Origin: Acanthococcus lagerstroemiae
Lineage: Eukaryota > Arthropoda > Insecta > Hemiptera > Eriococcidae
DNA length: 64,000 nucleotides
NCBI GenBank assembly: GCA_031841125.1
Contig: CM063110.1
Span: forward strand, 19,215,626-19,279,625
Direction of reading: 5' to 3'
Positions 41,958-54,190 of the stretch are shown here, in pieces. A model generated the notes under the pieces. It was given only the letters and a program-made list of their open reading frames with translations. It did not search any database and had not been told where the DNA came from. The position numbers and the translations under genes are program-made. How positions within the stretch are numbered: the first letter of the stretch is position 1; each line of letters begins with the position of its first letter.

Positions 41958-42405
41958 AGGTGCCGTATGCGTTGCGGGATGTTGGTGGTCGCGTTTTCTC
42001 GCGGTTTCTGACGCGGGACTTTCCTGGCCAGGGTTAGCCGGCGTAGTTTGCTGTTGCTTTCCCCGCGGTTTGTTACGTTAGAGTTTCCCTATTCTGTGCC
42101 GGAGAGTATGCAGCCGCAGTTCACTTACTAGCCACGTATTTGCACGACGTTGAGTAAGCTGTCCACGACGTGCACACGACAGTCTCAGTCTTTCAGATCT
42201 GGTAGTAACACGCCCTGTGATTGTAATGTCTTGTTCGTTCGAACTGGCGGGGTTACAGGACGCGTTATCTTTCAATCACGATTGATACTACGGTCGCTAT
42301 GTTCGCTAGGATGATAGTGGAGGATATTCGAATATCACTAGCTTTCTGGCGTTGATGGGACTCGAACCCAAGATGCAAGGCTAAACCACCCCGCCACACA
42401 GCGAC
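41958..42405 (-). mobile_element. tRNA-derived SINE, copy 3 (~448 bp)
   Basis: On the minus strand it starts GTCGCTGTGTGGCGGGGTGG and carries TGGGTTCGAGTCC, the B-box, about 40 bases in. The body matches copies 1 and 2 in order (TTCGAATA, GATTGATACTACG, GGCGGGGTTACAGGACGC, GTTACTACCAGATC complement, CGCAGTTCACTTACTAGC, GCTTTCCCCGCGG, GGATGTTGGTGGTCGCG). It is the fullest of the three. A (CAGT)n-like tail lies at 41945-41958. Confidence 0.85.
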
Positions 42406-42559
42406 GCTCCAGCAAAGATTACTCTACCTATATGTAGTTATATCAAAATTTCTTCCAATTCAAGTCATTCCATTGTATGTACTTGTGCCATTTACTCCAC
42501 AGCTTGCTTATCTATTACTTTCATAAGCGTATGATTTTACTGTCTTATTTTGATAGGTT

Positions 42560-42735
42560 TCTCTAATTTCTTAAAGGATGCATCAAAAGTTGGGAAAATC
42601 CAACCAATGAAGAGGGTTTTTTTGCTTTGATATTTAGGAATTTTGAGTTGAATCAGTTGAGACTTTAGCAACTTTTACCCATCCCCCCTCCCTCTCTTCC
42701 TCCCTCCCCAGGAAACTTTTCGGTACATTCCTGCG
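42560..42735 (+). repeat. Dispersed repeat with GTTGGGAAAATCCAACC word
   Basis: GGATGCATCAAAAGTTGGGA, ATCCAACCAATGAAG, TTAGGAATTTTGAG and a C/T-rich CCCCCCTCCCTCTC segment match in order with 52992-53150 and, reversed, 31985-32180. Confidence 0.6.
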
Positions 42736-42849
42736 GAAGGCCAGAAAAAGGTCCGTCAAAATGGAAATCTTAAATGTAGGTCTGTGAACACATTGGACAA
42801 ACTGTATCGAAATAGAGGTTTCTTGGGTCACTGACTGTGATCATAAAAT

Positions 42850-44760
42850 TTTCGATGAAGTTCTAATTTGTCTATCAAAACCGAAAACGAAGTTTACTAA
42901 ATTTAGACATAGTATCGCAGGATACTATTGGAAAGTTTGTGTCAAGTAAAATACAAATACTTTGAGAAAACTGAACGACCCTCCCCCCACCCCACCCATT
43001 AGATACTAAGTCAAAAGAGAGATTGTTATGGGCAAAGTCAACTCGACGAATAAATTAAAAAATTAAAACTTCTATTTAAATAGTCCTTCTTTTCGCTAAG
43101 TTCAAATATAGAATCAAATTTCGGATTTGGTCCCCAACTGAGTTCCCAAAATTCAAATTTCATTATGAAAGTAACAATTTAACAATTTTTACATGAGTCA
43201 TCTTCATGAACATGGTTGTGAAATTTGTGTGAAGTGGAATTACAAAATTTTTGTAGGAAAACCGAAATTCCTAATGGATTGTACAGAGGGTCGCAAAATG
43301 CATCTGGAAATAGACATAAACTATGACTAAAAAATTGAAAAACGATATTCAAGTTATTTATTATTTTGATTATTGTATCAAGTGTGATCTGACTCCGATT
43401 TGAGTTCCCAACATTTAAATTTTACGCAAGAAGCATAACATTTAATTCGATTTTAACCTTTTAAATGGAGTTTAATGAAGAAGCTGAATACGATTTTAAA
43501 ATGAGCAACTATGGAAACACCTTGTTATTGTTTTCAATTTCTCAAATTTGAAATTTAGATTTCCTTGATTTTTTGTCATGAAACTGCCCCATTTCTTTCT
43601 TTAATGCAGTTTTTTGATTTTTCTTGTTGATTTCAATTCACATAAATTGCTTCAATGGCCTGTGTGAAGATACCATTTCATGTAAAAATATCTATTTTAA
43701 TAAAATAATTATATTTGACATTAGGGCGCGATCCGGTGGTAGAGAACGGGAACAGAACGGTAACTCTGTTCTGTAGTTCAAAACGAGACAGTGTTATTTT
43801 ACAATAGTTTTTGTTTCAACCTCACCCACAAAGAAACTAAAAGGCTCAGTGTTGCCAATTTCGGAAACTTTTATCCTGATATAGCTCAATATTTTATCAA
43901 AATTAGACTGAACACAGTTTGCAAATACACAAAATATATGCATTGGTAATTCAAAAATAAAATTTGTAAATGTATAAGACAGAATTTTTTCGTTGTAAAA
44001 TTTGGCTTTAGAAGTTCCAATTCGAAATTGAATAAGAATATCATACAGTGATATTCGAAATCCGTGACCAAAATCCCTAATTTTGATATCTCATTTCTTC
44101 CGTGCTCGAGATTGAGACAGTTTTATCCATCTTAAGTTCTTTCGATGTATTGCGAGACGAAAGGAAAAAAATCTCAAATTTTCTAACAACAATATGTGAA
44201 GTGAAATCTTCCCGTTTAGAATTTAAGAAATTGAGAAAACTTTGAAGTGAAATTTGGATTTAAAAAATTCAAGGTATAAAGTTCGCAATAAAAATTTGAT
44301 GGAGTAATTAAAATCAACGACTAAAAACTTGAAATGATATCTTATTTCTTTATCGCTTTTTTAGACCCAGTCGCTTTCCCCCACTGTAATTTGTTTTCGA
44401 ACGTACCGTGAAGCGACGAAGGACGACATTCAATTTCTTCGTAGATTTGTATTCCATTCCGCATTAGGTACTCGATGATGTGTACGAAAATAAGTTTGAA
44501 TTCAAAAATTTTCCAGTTCGATGTTTTGGTTTTCGGGCAGCTATAAATGCAAAATCGGATGGGATATTCGAACAAAATGGCCTAAAAGACCCCTGTCTTG
44601 ACACTTTTCTCTCCACGTCAAGCTGATTTTTGCTTCCTCTCCAAAATATAAATTCAATTTTGGAGACTGCAATCCGGATTTTGATTGAAATGGCAGTTCT
44701 TGAAATCAACAATCCGAAATCCTTTTTTCGATATTTTGATGCCATGCTATTGTCACCGAT
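42850..44760. repeat. Degenerate satellite, ~290-300-bp units (as at 4280-5390)
   Basis: TTGAGTTCCCAACATTTAAA and CTGAGTTCCCAAAATTCAAA at about 43401 and 43138, AAATTTAGAAATTGAG-type words, ATTAAAATCAACGACTAAA at about 44308 and GAAAGGAAAAAAATC at 44160 recur in a fixed order. A G/C-poor gap with a GGGAACAGAACGG word lies near 43740. Minus-strand frames at 44342-44745 have no motif. Confidence 0.5.
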
Positions 44761-44956
44761 TTAAATTATAAGATTTCCATTTTGGGGCCTAAATCGGGGA
44801 TGGATCAAATATCTCCATTCAGTAGGATTGGATTTAACAAAACAAAAAACAAACCATTGCAGTTCCGATGTAAGGTGCTCTGTGAAAAGGATTCATAGGT
44901 CGGAGAACTTGTTTTTAAGTTTTTGTATAATCTGATGGAGCACAAACGTATCTGCA

Positions 44957-45007
44957 TTTCAAAAAAAAAAAAAAGAAGAAGAAGAAGAAGAAAGAAAGAA
45001 AAAAAAG
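44957..45007. repeat. (A)n(GAA)n(GAAA)n purine microsatellite
   Basis: A run of A, then six GAA units, then GAAA units and a further A-run on the plus strand. Confidence 0.9.
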
Positions 45008-45739
45008 TTAACTCTCTATAGCTTTCATATGTACTGAAATGAAAGCAGCTGAAGTTTGAGGACGTAAAAGCCTAATTTTGAGAAAAATGCGTTTACAGTT
45101 GTAAAACAGAAAAATGCACGAAAAGATCGATGTCTCGACGTCTACTGCGCCAATCCGTCTCTAATTTTGCTATGACGTCCTGCGAATATTTACCAAAATA
45201 TCCTGCTAGGTTCAGAGGTACTCGATGCATGTACATATAGGGGAATATAAACATGAAGACGACTGTCCGTACGAAGAATGAGTAAAGGGTAGGTTTTGAA
45301 AATCTGATGAATCCGAAAATGAAGGTTCTGCAGGGTCATACGTTTGAAAACAACGGACTCATCGGTAACGCGATAATAAAAGTATCACGCGCAGCTCTAG
45401 TGATAACGCGCGTGCACAAACGTAAACAAAATCGATGCGAGTTATGATACCTTTTCCAAACACGATTAACCGAATATCTCTCGCATTTTGGGAATGGCTG
45501 GGACAAAAACCAGCGTTTCAAAAACGGTTATTCCCAGCCTGTAGACCGTAATTCTTTCGTAAACTTGAAATATCACGTCCTGGACGACTACTTTCTACTG
45601 TACACTATAGCCAGGTGTGTCTAGAAGCAGTTTCTGTTTAAATCCAAAAAACGAAATTTCTGACTTGAGAATACATTTTGTGCTGTAGGACGAAATTATA
45701 CCTGTTCACAGAGCACCTAGCACAGCTTCAATTTAGAAA

Positions 45740-45860
45740 TCCCCCCTATTCTGACGCAGGCCCATTCGGGGCGTTTCCGGAATAAGGGATGCGGTGTCCC
45801 GGGGCCACTTTGGCATGCGTGCATCGCCATACGCCCGTCTATCATTGATCTTCAATTTAG
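45740..45860 (+). repeat. Fragment shared with the LINE-linked block at 53430
   Basis: GCGGTGTCCCGGGGCCACTT and GCATGCGTGCATCGCCATAC match TGCAGTGTCCCAGGGCCAAT and GCGTGCGTGCACCGCCGTAC at 53441-53485. At 53.4 kb this block sits about 200 bases before a LINE endonuclease start, so this copy may be an orphan LINE 5' part. Confidence 0.55.
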
Positions 45861-45956
45861 AAAGTGAAAAGTTGGTGGACCTCAACCTCTGTTTGGGACA
45901 GAACGAAATTATTATCTCCAAAGAAACAGAGTGTTACCATTTCAATATCATGTTTG

Positions 45957-46170
45957 GTTCCTTTTTCAGCTGCTTACATTAAAATAATACAGTATTTCGT
46001 TGCAGAATAGGGTTATCTCCGATTGTTTTGAAATTTCGATTGCCCCACGGCTTCCAACTCTCATCCACCTTCCTATTAGGATTGGATTTCTAACAGAAAA
46101 AAAGCAAAAATCAGTCATCAGAGTTTAGAATTGCCCTCTCCCCAGTTTCTCTTCTGACGCTCCTGTCTGC
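45957..46170. repeat. Dispersed repeat, copy 2 (other copy 6790-7015)
   Basis: Shares, in order, CAGCTGCTTA, a GAATAGGGTTATC word, TGAAATTTCGATTG, TAGGATTGGATT and AATCAGTCATCAG with the 6.8-kb copy. Confidence 0.5.
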
Positions 46171-48539
46171 GCTCCTGAGAAAGTACGAGTAGGCAAACAT
46201 TTCTATGTGTCATTAAGATTGGCTGTCTCCTAACCTGATTGAAGGAATATCACTCAACCTGTAACACTCTGTATGTATTCAGAAGGGACAAATAAACTGT
46301 TTTGGCTTCATGTATCAAGATGATCGAAAATTCGACAACCCAGTGAATCATGAAGGCAGTACTTTCGTATTCTATGTTCCGATGTTTAGCTTCAGAATAG
46401 TCCATCCGTCCCATTCCTATCAACTGAGCGTCCATTTTTACGAGACACTTGATACTTCATCCTCCGCACTTTCGTGTGACACAAAAAGTGGGCATTCAGT
46501 CACCGCGGTACATTTTATCCGGCGTAAGTCACCATCTCCCGGAAGAGAGAGTGAAGTTTTTTTAATAAAAAAAAGGAGAAAAAAAGGCCTACGCCGGCAT
46601 CGCATTGCCGAGTAAAAAATCGTTTATTTTCACCTGTTCGGACAGTTCGACAATAAATTACAAGTTAACAGTCTTTCTCTCTCTTGTGTGCGTGAACAAA
46701 CGATCACTCTTGTCACTAGAGCTTCACATCGGTACATCGGTATATCGTTGCCAAAAAGGGTACGCAATTCCGTAGAAAATTTAGTTCAGGTATGCGTTAA
46801 AAAAAAAAAAAAGTATGTAATTACAATTCAACTATACGAAATTCCTCATTTATCTTTAAAGTTTCGTTTCGTTCGTCTTACCTCCCAATATACAAACTAA
46901 AATACTAGTTTTCATCCCTTCTCAGCAGGAGGGAGACTCACAAGCTTAAGTGAATCTAGTTCTGTATAAGACGGTCCCTATTTATTCTTGGTGAAAAAAA
47001 ATTTCGTGTTTTCGATTTGTGACATCCAGTTTTGCGCATAAATTGAGCACAATCCAAGGGGGGTCGTGAATCCTATAGGCTAGTGTAAGAGAAAAAAACA
47101 AGAAAAAAACGATTTTCTTGTTAGGCTGAATGAATAGTCGTAGTTGGCGAAAAGTGCCTACTTCTGTGATTTGTGGCATGTCTGACCTCCTCTCCCCCTC
47201 CCCTCGTGCTACATTTCTGACAAAATCACTTAAGGGTAAATCGTGATTCAAGAGGGTTGAAGTTTTTGTGGAAATTAACGTTAGTTTGGAGCGTTTAGGA
47301 TTTTACAGCAGCTGATTCTTTTCATGCGAGTCCAAGGACAATTTTCTTCTCGAAATGAGGATCTTAAGGGTTGCTGAATCCATTTCTGAGGTCTTTTGTT
47401 GCTTTCATCTCGACTATGATGACTCCACAGAGGGCTGTTTCCAATTTTTTTCAATTTTCATTCGTCCTGTGGAACCTAACGAACCGAAAGGAAGGGGAAG
47501 GAACCGAACAAATAACTTCTGCTACTCTTAAAATATTCATTTCAAAAAGAAACCAATTTTCAAGCGCCTGTGAAGAGGCTGCGACTACTAAAGGATTCCA
47601 AATGCTCGAAATCAATGTTAATTCTCATGAAAACCTCAACCCCTTTGCTCACGGGCTATCATTCAAAGATTTTGCTTAAAATTTGCTCAACAACTTGAAT
47701 GTATGGAGCTGATCTGGCAGATGCAGTATTAAAATAATAAAAGAAGTGCCGCTCCAACGTGGCATGTTGAGCGACTGTCAGTCTGTTCTTTGAAATGTTT
47801 ATTTCCTTACCTTCTCTACTCCGTTTCTTCAGAGCCTGATTTTGCCATTAATCTTCCACCGAAACCGAGGGAAGTCAGTTCTAGCTCTGTACATCTAGCA
47901 CATCTCAAATGCAATATTTATGCTCTTTGTAACACTTGAGTCTGAGAAAAACTGCGTCTTCTTATTGAAAATTTCAACTCAGCGTTGATAAGTCCTAACC
48001 AGAGGGTCTCTCATTGTGGCATTTTTGTTAACCAGTTTCAAGAGTCTGCGCTCGGTCCACTCATGTGAGCCTCCTACTCAGCGTAACTTCTGATCTGTCT
48101 GTCGGTCTGTCCGTTTAGCTGTTCATACTTGATTTTGGTCAGAATGGGTTGAAAGGACCGAATTTTCACTCGTAGTATAAAAGAGATAAGGTCGTCGAAA
48201 GAAAATGTGAGTCCGGGGGACGCATATAATAAAAAAAACAAAAAATGGTTGTACAATTTTTAACCGGGCCTCTGCGGAAATTTCCTGGAAAGATCGTCCC
48301 GCGTGACAGTTTATCTTTCATGCTTCTTTGAAATTTTTTTGGATATTAGCTCCTACTCGCTCGACCACCTACCAACTAACCACACAATTTCTCCGGGTCT
48401 ACTGGAAACTTACCAGTGATGGGCGCAACTGTAATAATTTTTCACAAATCTGGCTAAATTTTTGTATTCTAGTCAGTTGAAAGCCTGTGAAGTCATACCA
48501 CATTAATCTTCTACTTTTTCGAATTCTTCAAATATTGAG
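46171..48539. other. Non-coding
   Basis: No gene is supported. Short inverted CCGGCGTA / TACGCCGG words lie near 46519 and 46593 around an A-rich core. A12-type runs occur at 46800. The 102-residue plus-strand frame at 47371-47679 has no motif. Confidence 0.3.
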
Positions 48540-49211
48540 ATTTTTTTCATACTCAAAATTGTCTTCATAACCCTTCGATAATTCTTCAATAATGTTACTG
48601 TAATTTTCCAAGAAGCCCTCTTCATTTTCTTACACATTTTTTTAAAGAATTATGGCCCCGAATTAAGTGCAATTTCCATTTCTGTCAAATTTAGCAATTT
48701 TTTACAAGTTTTTTTTGTAAAGTTTGGTAATTTTTTTACTAGGTGACCAGAATTTTCTACGAATTTTACTCAAACTTGGTGTACTAGTTATTTTAAGGCT
48801 CAAAATATTGAATCAGGTTCAATATATATTATTTTATCAAATTATTCGAATTTTAAAACTTTTCCCTTCCAAATATTATTTTCTGAACTCATTAATGATT
48901 TTTCAAGGACAACTGCAATATTCTGCGAGCCAGGCAGAGTTTTTTTATTTGACTTGTTTGAAAACGCGTGATATCGAATAGATTTAAATTTTAGAATTTA
49001 TCGTCGAATTTTCTTTCCTGCAAAATAATTATTACTCTTTGATCACCTTTCCAGAATGTTACTACAATTTTCCATGACTCTTACTAAAGTTTGGTGTACG
49101 AGATTTTGAAAATTTATATTCCCAAATTAAAATCAATTTTCAATTTTTTCATATTTTTACACTTTTTTTCCCAGAAATTTTTATCATAACTCTTTCATTA
49201 TTTTCTTGTAT

Positions 49212-49381
49212 GCATAGGCGGATCCAAAATTTTCTCAAGGAGGGGGGGGGGTGAAAAGAACATGAATCATATTACTAATATTAAATAAAAACTATCATGG
49301 GGGGGGGGTATTTTGTATTTTTAAACTTAAGAATTAAGTTCGAGGGGGTAACCCCAAAGCCCGCCTTGGATCCGCATATGC
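49212..49381. mobile_element. 170-bp MITE, GCATAGGCGGATCCAA ends
   Basis: Left end GCATAGGCGGATCCAAAATT; right end complement GCATATGCGGATCCAAGGCG. The interior has G9-type runs on one side and CGAGGGGGTAACCCC on the other. GGCGGATCCAGGGGCGT words at 52609 and 52775 look like ends of related elements. No secure target duplication. Confidence 0.7.
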
Positions 49382-49979
49382 CCTTATGTAACAACAATTT
49401 TCCATGAACCTTACTCAAATTTTGTGAACAACTTTTTTGAAGACTTTCGATATGGAATCAAGCTCAATTTTCCATTTTATCGAATTATTCGGAAACTCAA
49501 CGTTTGTCTCCCTTTCAAATTCTTGTCTAAATTTTTGTGATTTTTCCAGGGTGACAACTGTTTTCCACAGATCAAGCTGAATTTACTCATTCGAGTGGCT
49601 TAAAGGCTCTGGATTTCGAATTAATCTGAATTTTCAGATTTATTGATTTGATTCGAATCTTGAGTTTTTCTTGCCCCTCAGAAAACCGTATCATGACTCT
49701 GATTACTTTTCCTGAATGTGGCCACAGTCTTACATAAATCTTACTTTATTTTCGTGAACGAGTTTTCTTAGGAGCTGCAATCCCGAATTAAATTTGATTT
49801 TTAATTTTGTAATTTTTCCATTTTTTAAAAACAATTTTATCATAAAGTTCAGATTGTTTTTTTTCTATGTATCATCAGTTTTACACGGATCTTACTTGAC
49901 TTACGTTTATGAGTTGTTTGAAGACTACCAATATTGAATTAAGTTCAAAATTGTTAAATTGAAATACTATTATCACCTG

Positions 49980-50145
49980 CAGTGGCGTAGCGTCGGGGGG
50001 CACGAAGGGGCGCGTGCCTCCCCCCCAATATTTTTACATAGTCCTCTAATACTGGCGAGTTTTTAAAAATACCTCAATTTTCGACTTTTTCTCCCTTGAA
50101 AACCTTACTATGCCCCCCTTCAGGAAACCCCTAGCTACGCCACTG
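49980..50145. mobile_element. hAT-like MITE, 166 bp
   Basis: Starts CAGTGGCGTAGCGTCGGG and ends CCCTAGCTACGCCACTG. Flanks ATCACCTG (49972-49979) and ATCACCTA (50146-50153), an 8-bp target duplication with one mismatch. The interior is the reverse orientation of the MITE at 5939-6095 (shared TTTACATAGTCCTCTAATA, TTTTTAAAAATACC/GGTATTTTTTAAAA). It lies inside the satellite at 48540-50545. Confidence 0.85.
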
Positions 50146-50545
50146 ATCACCTATCAAATTCTATTCGATTTTTTTTTTTTTTTTTTACAAAATGAGGACA
50201 AAATTATGATTCCGAACTCCATCCGAAATTCCAGCTTACAGGGGTCATGTTTCTGCAGTCTCCCTTCCTCATCCCTCCCAAGAAATTTTGCCATACCTCG
50301 GGAGGAGGTTGAGTGCAACATTTGAGAAAGACAGCGTAAAATGGAACAAAATGAATACAAAATTATGGCTCCAAATATGCCTCGTAGTTCTTGCTCGGGT
50401 CTAGTTTCCCAACCAAAAGTTACTAATATTTTGGGATAAATTTTCCATTTTATCGAATTATTCGAATTTCAGGATTTTTTATATCTGTAAACTCACTATC
50501 ATAACTCGCTAATGATTTTCATAGCGTTATTAGGATTCAATGACA

Positions 50546-52059
50546 CCTTCCTGTTTTGAAAATTATCCGGTGAAAATCTGCTATAGAGACACACCCAGCC
50601 TTTATTCTTTACTCCCAACACAAATGGAATCTTTTAGTTTTTATGTCTCGCAACCCCTCCTCCACTCGCTCATCTCCCATTCACAACCCCAAAAGTACTC
50701 GCCATCTGCCGAAAATGTACCCCATGGTGAGCGCTACTGCCCAGTGGGTCTTAACGATGAAGTCTCTAAGTCTTTCTATTTTCTTCATCGCGCTATGATC
50801 TCTATCTCCATCATCATCTGTAGGAAGAGAACACCGAACTGAGTACCACAGTATCTCTGCCCACGAATTTCTCTTTCTACCTATCTGGTTGATTACATCT
50901 GTACGTTTGCCTGTCTTCTTTTTTTCCAAATTTCAATTCCTACAAATCACCTTTTTGTGCTTGAATTGTTCTGAAGTTGGCTTAATACTTTCATAATTTC
51001 CAATCCTGAAAGTTATAAAAGTAGTTCCCGAGTCCCGGAAAAGGCCGACAAAATAGAAGCGAGTGTCGATAAAAGTGTTCGGCTGCGAAACGAACACTGG
51101 TCAAGCCCCTTAGCGCCATTTTTATCCACTCATTTAGTTCAGGCTGTAAACAGATGTACAGTACACATACATTATGCATGCTGCTAGTTATGCCTAGGAA
51201 AAAAAAAAGTATAAATATTTTCAAAATCTTCATTGAAAAATCAGGAATTTGAAAATCTAATTGAAATAATATCCTTGGGATCTGCATAAAGTTAAAAATA
51301 GCTAGTCAACTTTCTCAGTAATGGTAAGATTTTAATTTTCTCAGTTTTCATTCAAATTCCGCCGGTAAACAGGTAGTCATACTTTGTCGTATGAATAGAG
51401 AATTCGCGGTGACCCAATGAGAACCGGCGCGAATTTCAAACTGAAATAAGAATATAAAACAGTAAGTATACCAAATGTAAGATAACCATTGGTATTATCC
51501 AACAGATTCGGATATAAGTACGTTAACAAAAATGTGAAAACAGAATTACCTGATTAAAATACGAAAAGAAATAAGAAATGAAATTAATTGACTTACCCAT
51601 AGATTTATCTTCGTTGGCAAATAAACCGCCATTTATCTGAAAACTGGTCTGTGTGCATTTACATACTCACACGTCAATTGATACGAACCAGCGCTGAGGA
51701 TGATACAAATTGGCCCCGAAAAAAGTGTCAACCGTTATAACGCACTAAATATTCACAATTTTTTTGCAAAAATATAAACGAGGTATTTATTTTAAGCTTG
51801 TAGTCTACACGTGTATACCATTAGTACATCATGCGATGTAAGTATAAGACTTCTGCCCATTGCAAGACCGTCTTTCTTCTTTCGATGCTGACAATAGATA
51901 AGACATCAAATTCTCGCTAATTGCTTTCTCACATTCTGGCTAATTATTGCTCTTATAATTTAGTGAAGTAAAAAGTGAAAAATTCTATTTCCTTTTTTAG
52001 TTAATAAATGTTTTGATTTATTCTTATGGCAACCCGGTGAACATTCAGAAGACTGTTTT
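50546..52059. other. Non-coding
   Basis: No gene recognised. 51000-51180 and 51590-51860 look unique and less repetitive. A 100-residue plus-strand frame at 50540-50842 has opposite-strand competitors and no motif. Confidence 0.3.
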
Positions 52060-52565
52060 ACCATTACAAGTTGTCAAATTCGACACCTGTGCCAGAAAAA
52101 CAGCGATTTCAAGCTTCAAAATATGAACTCATTCAGATTCTGTTACAAGGTCGTCAAGACTCATTTGGATTCTGTTGAGACTCGTTAAAATCACATTAAA
52201 AGGAATCCGATTTCTTCAAAACGCATTGATACTCTATTAGGGCTCATTCTGACTCTATTCCCATTTATTCAGACCAGGGCCCGTGTCAACATTTAGAAGA
52301 CTTCTTAGATTGGGACAAAACCTGTTTAGACTTTTAACTCTCTTAAAATTTAGTCAGACTAAACAAAGACTCACCTAGCTCTATTATAAGTTTTTGAAAT
52401 GAATCAGACTGTTAAGATTTCCTTATGCTCTTCATCAGACCTATTCTGAACCTATAAAAACTGGCTGAGATTCATTCAAGCTGCATTAAAACCTATTCTA
52501 AGTTAAGATGCGTTAAAACTCTTTCAGTACTTCTTGCTCAGACATTCTGTAAAATCTCATTCAGA
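52060..52565 (+). repeat. Decamer array (GACTCRTTAA orientation)
   Basis: The words ACTCATTCAGATTCTGTTAC, AAGACTCATTTGGATTCTGT, TGAGACTCGTTAAAATCACA, GGGCTCATTCTGACTCTATT, AGACTAAACAAAGACTCACC and AAAACTCTTTCAG repeat with 10-11-base steps. Same unit as 33370-34080 but on the other strand. Confidence 0.65.
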
Positions 52566-53235
52566 TTGAGTTATGACTCGATACGATCACTCTTGCCCCT
52601 TCTGGCGGATCCAGGGGCGTTAGAAATATGGTATCTACCCTTCTTGGACTAACGACTCTAAATTCAAATTCAAAATTGTAATGGTGGTGCTCCGCCTGGG
52701 AATTCAGATGCAATGTTAAATCTTATTTAGATTGAGTTATATGATTCGATGCGATCACTCTTGCCCCTTTTTGCGGATCCAGGGGCGTCAGAAACATGGT
52801 ATCCACGCTTTTTGGACCAACGACTCTAAATTCAAAACACAAAATTGTAACGGTGGTGTTCTGCCTGGGAATTCAGATGTACAGTTAAATCTTATTTAGA
52901 TTGAGCTATGATTCGATAAGATCACTCTTGCCCTTTTTGCGTATCCAGGGGATGAAAATAAGGGGGCAGGGGGGCAGCCTCCGCTGGAATTGGGGAATTT
53001 TAGTAGATGGATCAAAAGTTGGGAAATCCAACCAGTCAACATTTTTTTTTTTTAGCCAATACGAACAAATGTTGATACTTGGGAATTTTGACTTAAGTCA
53101 GTAGGGAATTTAACAATTTTTACCCCTCCAGAAGAAACTCTTTGCTGCATCCCTGTATCCACCTTTCTTAGACGAACGAATTTACATTCAAAGTTTAAAC
53201 CTGTAACAGTGGTGCTCCACCTGGGACCGGATGAA
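52566..53235 (+). repeat. Tandem repeat, ~168-bp unit, three copies
   Basis: GATCACTCTTGCCCC lies at 52584, 52753 and 52920. Units carry GCGGATCCAGGGGCGT, TATCCACGCTTTTTGGAC, CGACTCTAAATTCAAA, GTAACGGTGGTGYTCYGCCT and GGGAATTCAGATG. The third unit is split: it stops at GTATCCAGGG (52950) and resumes at TATCCACCTTTCTTAGACGA (53156), with 200 bases between that match the repeat at 42560-42735. Confidence 0.85.
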
Positions 53236-53239
53236 AGCA

Positions 53240-54010
53240 TGGACAGGCTATCTATTGTAAGAATGGCAATGGAAACCTCAAGCAGATACAATACAATGGC
53301 ATCTAAAGCCCTAGCTAGATAGGCTATTGTCTCTTACGCAAGTTGCAGCACTACCCGATCGTCTTGATCCGCCTTGCCATCGAACAAGCATGCTGTGGCT
53401 GTGAGAATACGGCCCAATGAGGGTAATTCCAGGTCAAGGGGTGCAGTGTCCCAGGGCCAATTTGGCGTGCGTGCACCGCCGTACGCCCCACCATCATCTA
53501 AAAGGTATCATGAATTTTGCACATACGTCTGGTCAACATGTGTGTGTCGTGCAACTGCTATAAAAGATTCCGGAGATAAAATAGCCCCTCCCCGTTGGGA
53601 TGTCCGAGAGCAGGCTGTATCAGTTTTCAATAGATGTGAGTCTGGAATGTCCGGACTATGCTAGATCAAGATAAAGTACAGCGGCCTGACAGAAGATCTG
53701 CCATTATTGATAGAGAGATAGCTAGATATAACCTGGACTTTTTGGTGCACTCAGTGAAAGTCGATATCATGAGGGTGCTGCTCAAGAAAACAAATCTAAC
53801 ATCTAGTTGGCTACTCACAGTCAATGATTGGAAAGCCTGGAGAAAGAGGATTAATTACTAAAAAGGAAATGAATATCACCTCTCGAGGCCCATCAAATAC
53901 TGAACTGACCGGACACGATTCTGCTAAATGTGGGAGGAAGATCACATTCAAGATTGGACTAATCTCACATGTAAGGCGTACACGCGTTAAGAATTCAGAC
54001 AAGTTATAGC
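53240..54010 (+). pseudogene. LINE fragment: endonuclease start joined to a C-terminal zinc-finger-like end
   Basis: At 53643-53760 the plus strand reads WNVRTMLDQDKVQRPDRRSA, then IIDREIARYNLDFLV. This is the start of the AP-like endonuclease domain of LINE ORF2 (WNVRTL...RPERR.A.I..ELARY.IDI..L). It breaks off at about 53765. Shortly after, WKAWRKRI (53830) and, at 53930, CGRKITFKIGLISHVRRTR resemble the C-terminal CxxCGR...IGLxSHxR finger found at the end of many LINE ORF2 proteins. The whole RT lies missing between them, so this is an internally deleted copy. Frames differ and stops occur, so it is dead. The family may differ from the LINE at 5385-6390. Confidence 0.6.
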
Positions 54011-54039
54011 GGAATCGACTGGCTAAAGACGAAGGAGAA

Positions 54040-54190
54040 GACGTGTCATTACGACTCTTCTAAGACTCATTCGGCCACACTAGGACTGTGTCAAGACCCA
54101 TTCATCGAGATTCCTCTAGAGCACTTCAAGACTCATTCTTTTTCTTTTTTACGATTCGTTAAGGCTCATTAGCATTCTGCGGCCAGGGTC
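54040..54190 (+). repeat. Short decamer array
   Basis: ACGACTCTTCTAAGACTCAT, GGACTGTGTCAAGACCCATT, CGAGATTCCTC, CAAGACTCATTC and TACGATTCGTTAAGGCTCAT show the GACTCRTTAA unit with 10-11-base steps. Confidence 0.6.

Larger units (their letters stand above)
48540..50545. repeat. Degenerate satellite, ~150-175-bp units, broken by two MITEs
   Basis: The words TTACTCAAATTTTGTGAAC (or variants) occur at about 48765, 49077, 49415, 49742 and 49893; TATCGAATTATTCGRAA at about 48836, 49474 and 50453; and TATCATAACTC-type words at 49190, 49688, 49848 and 50493. Spacings fit multiples of roughly 155-165 bases once the MITEs at 49212-49381 and 49980-50145 are removed. It is highly diverged. Confidence 0.65.

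Noticed and set aside
53374..53664. 96-residue plus-strand frame as a separate gene
   Set aside because: It covers a repeat block shared with 45740-45860 and runs out of frame into the LINE endonuclease start, so it is LINE leader sequence.
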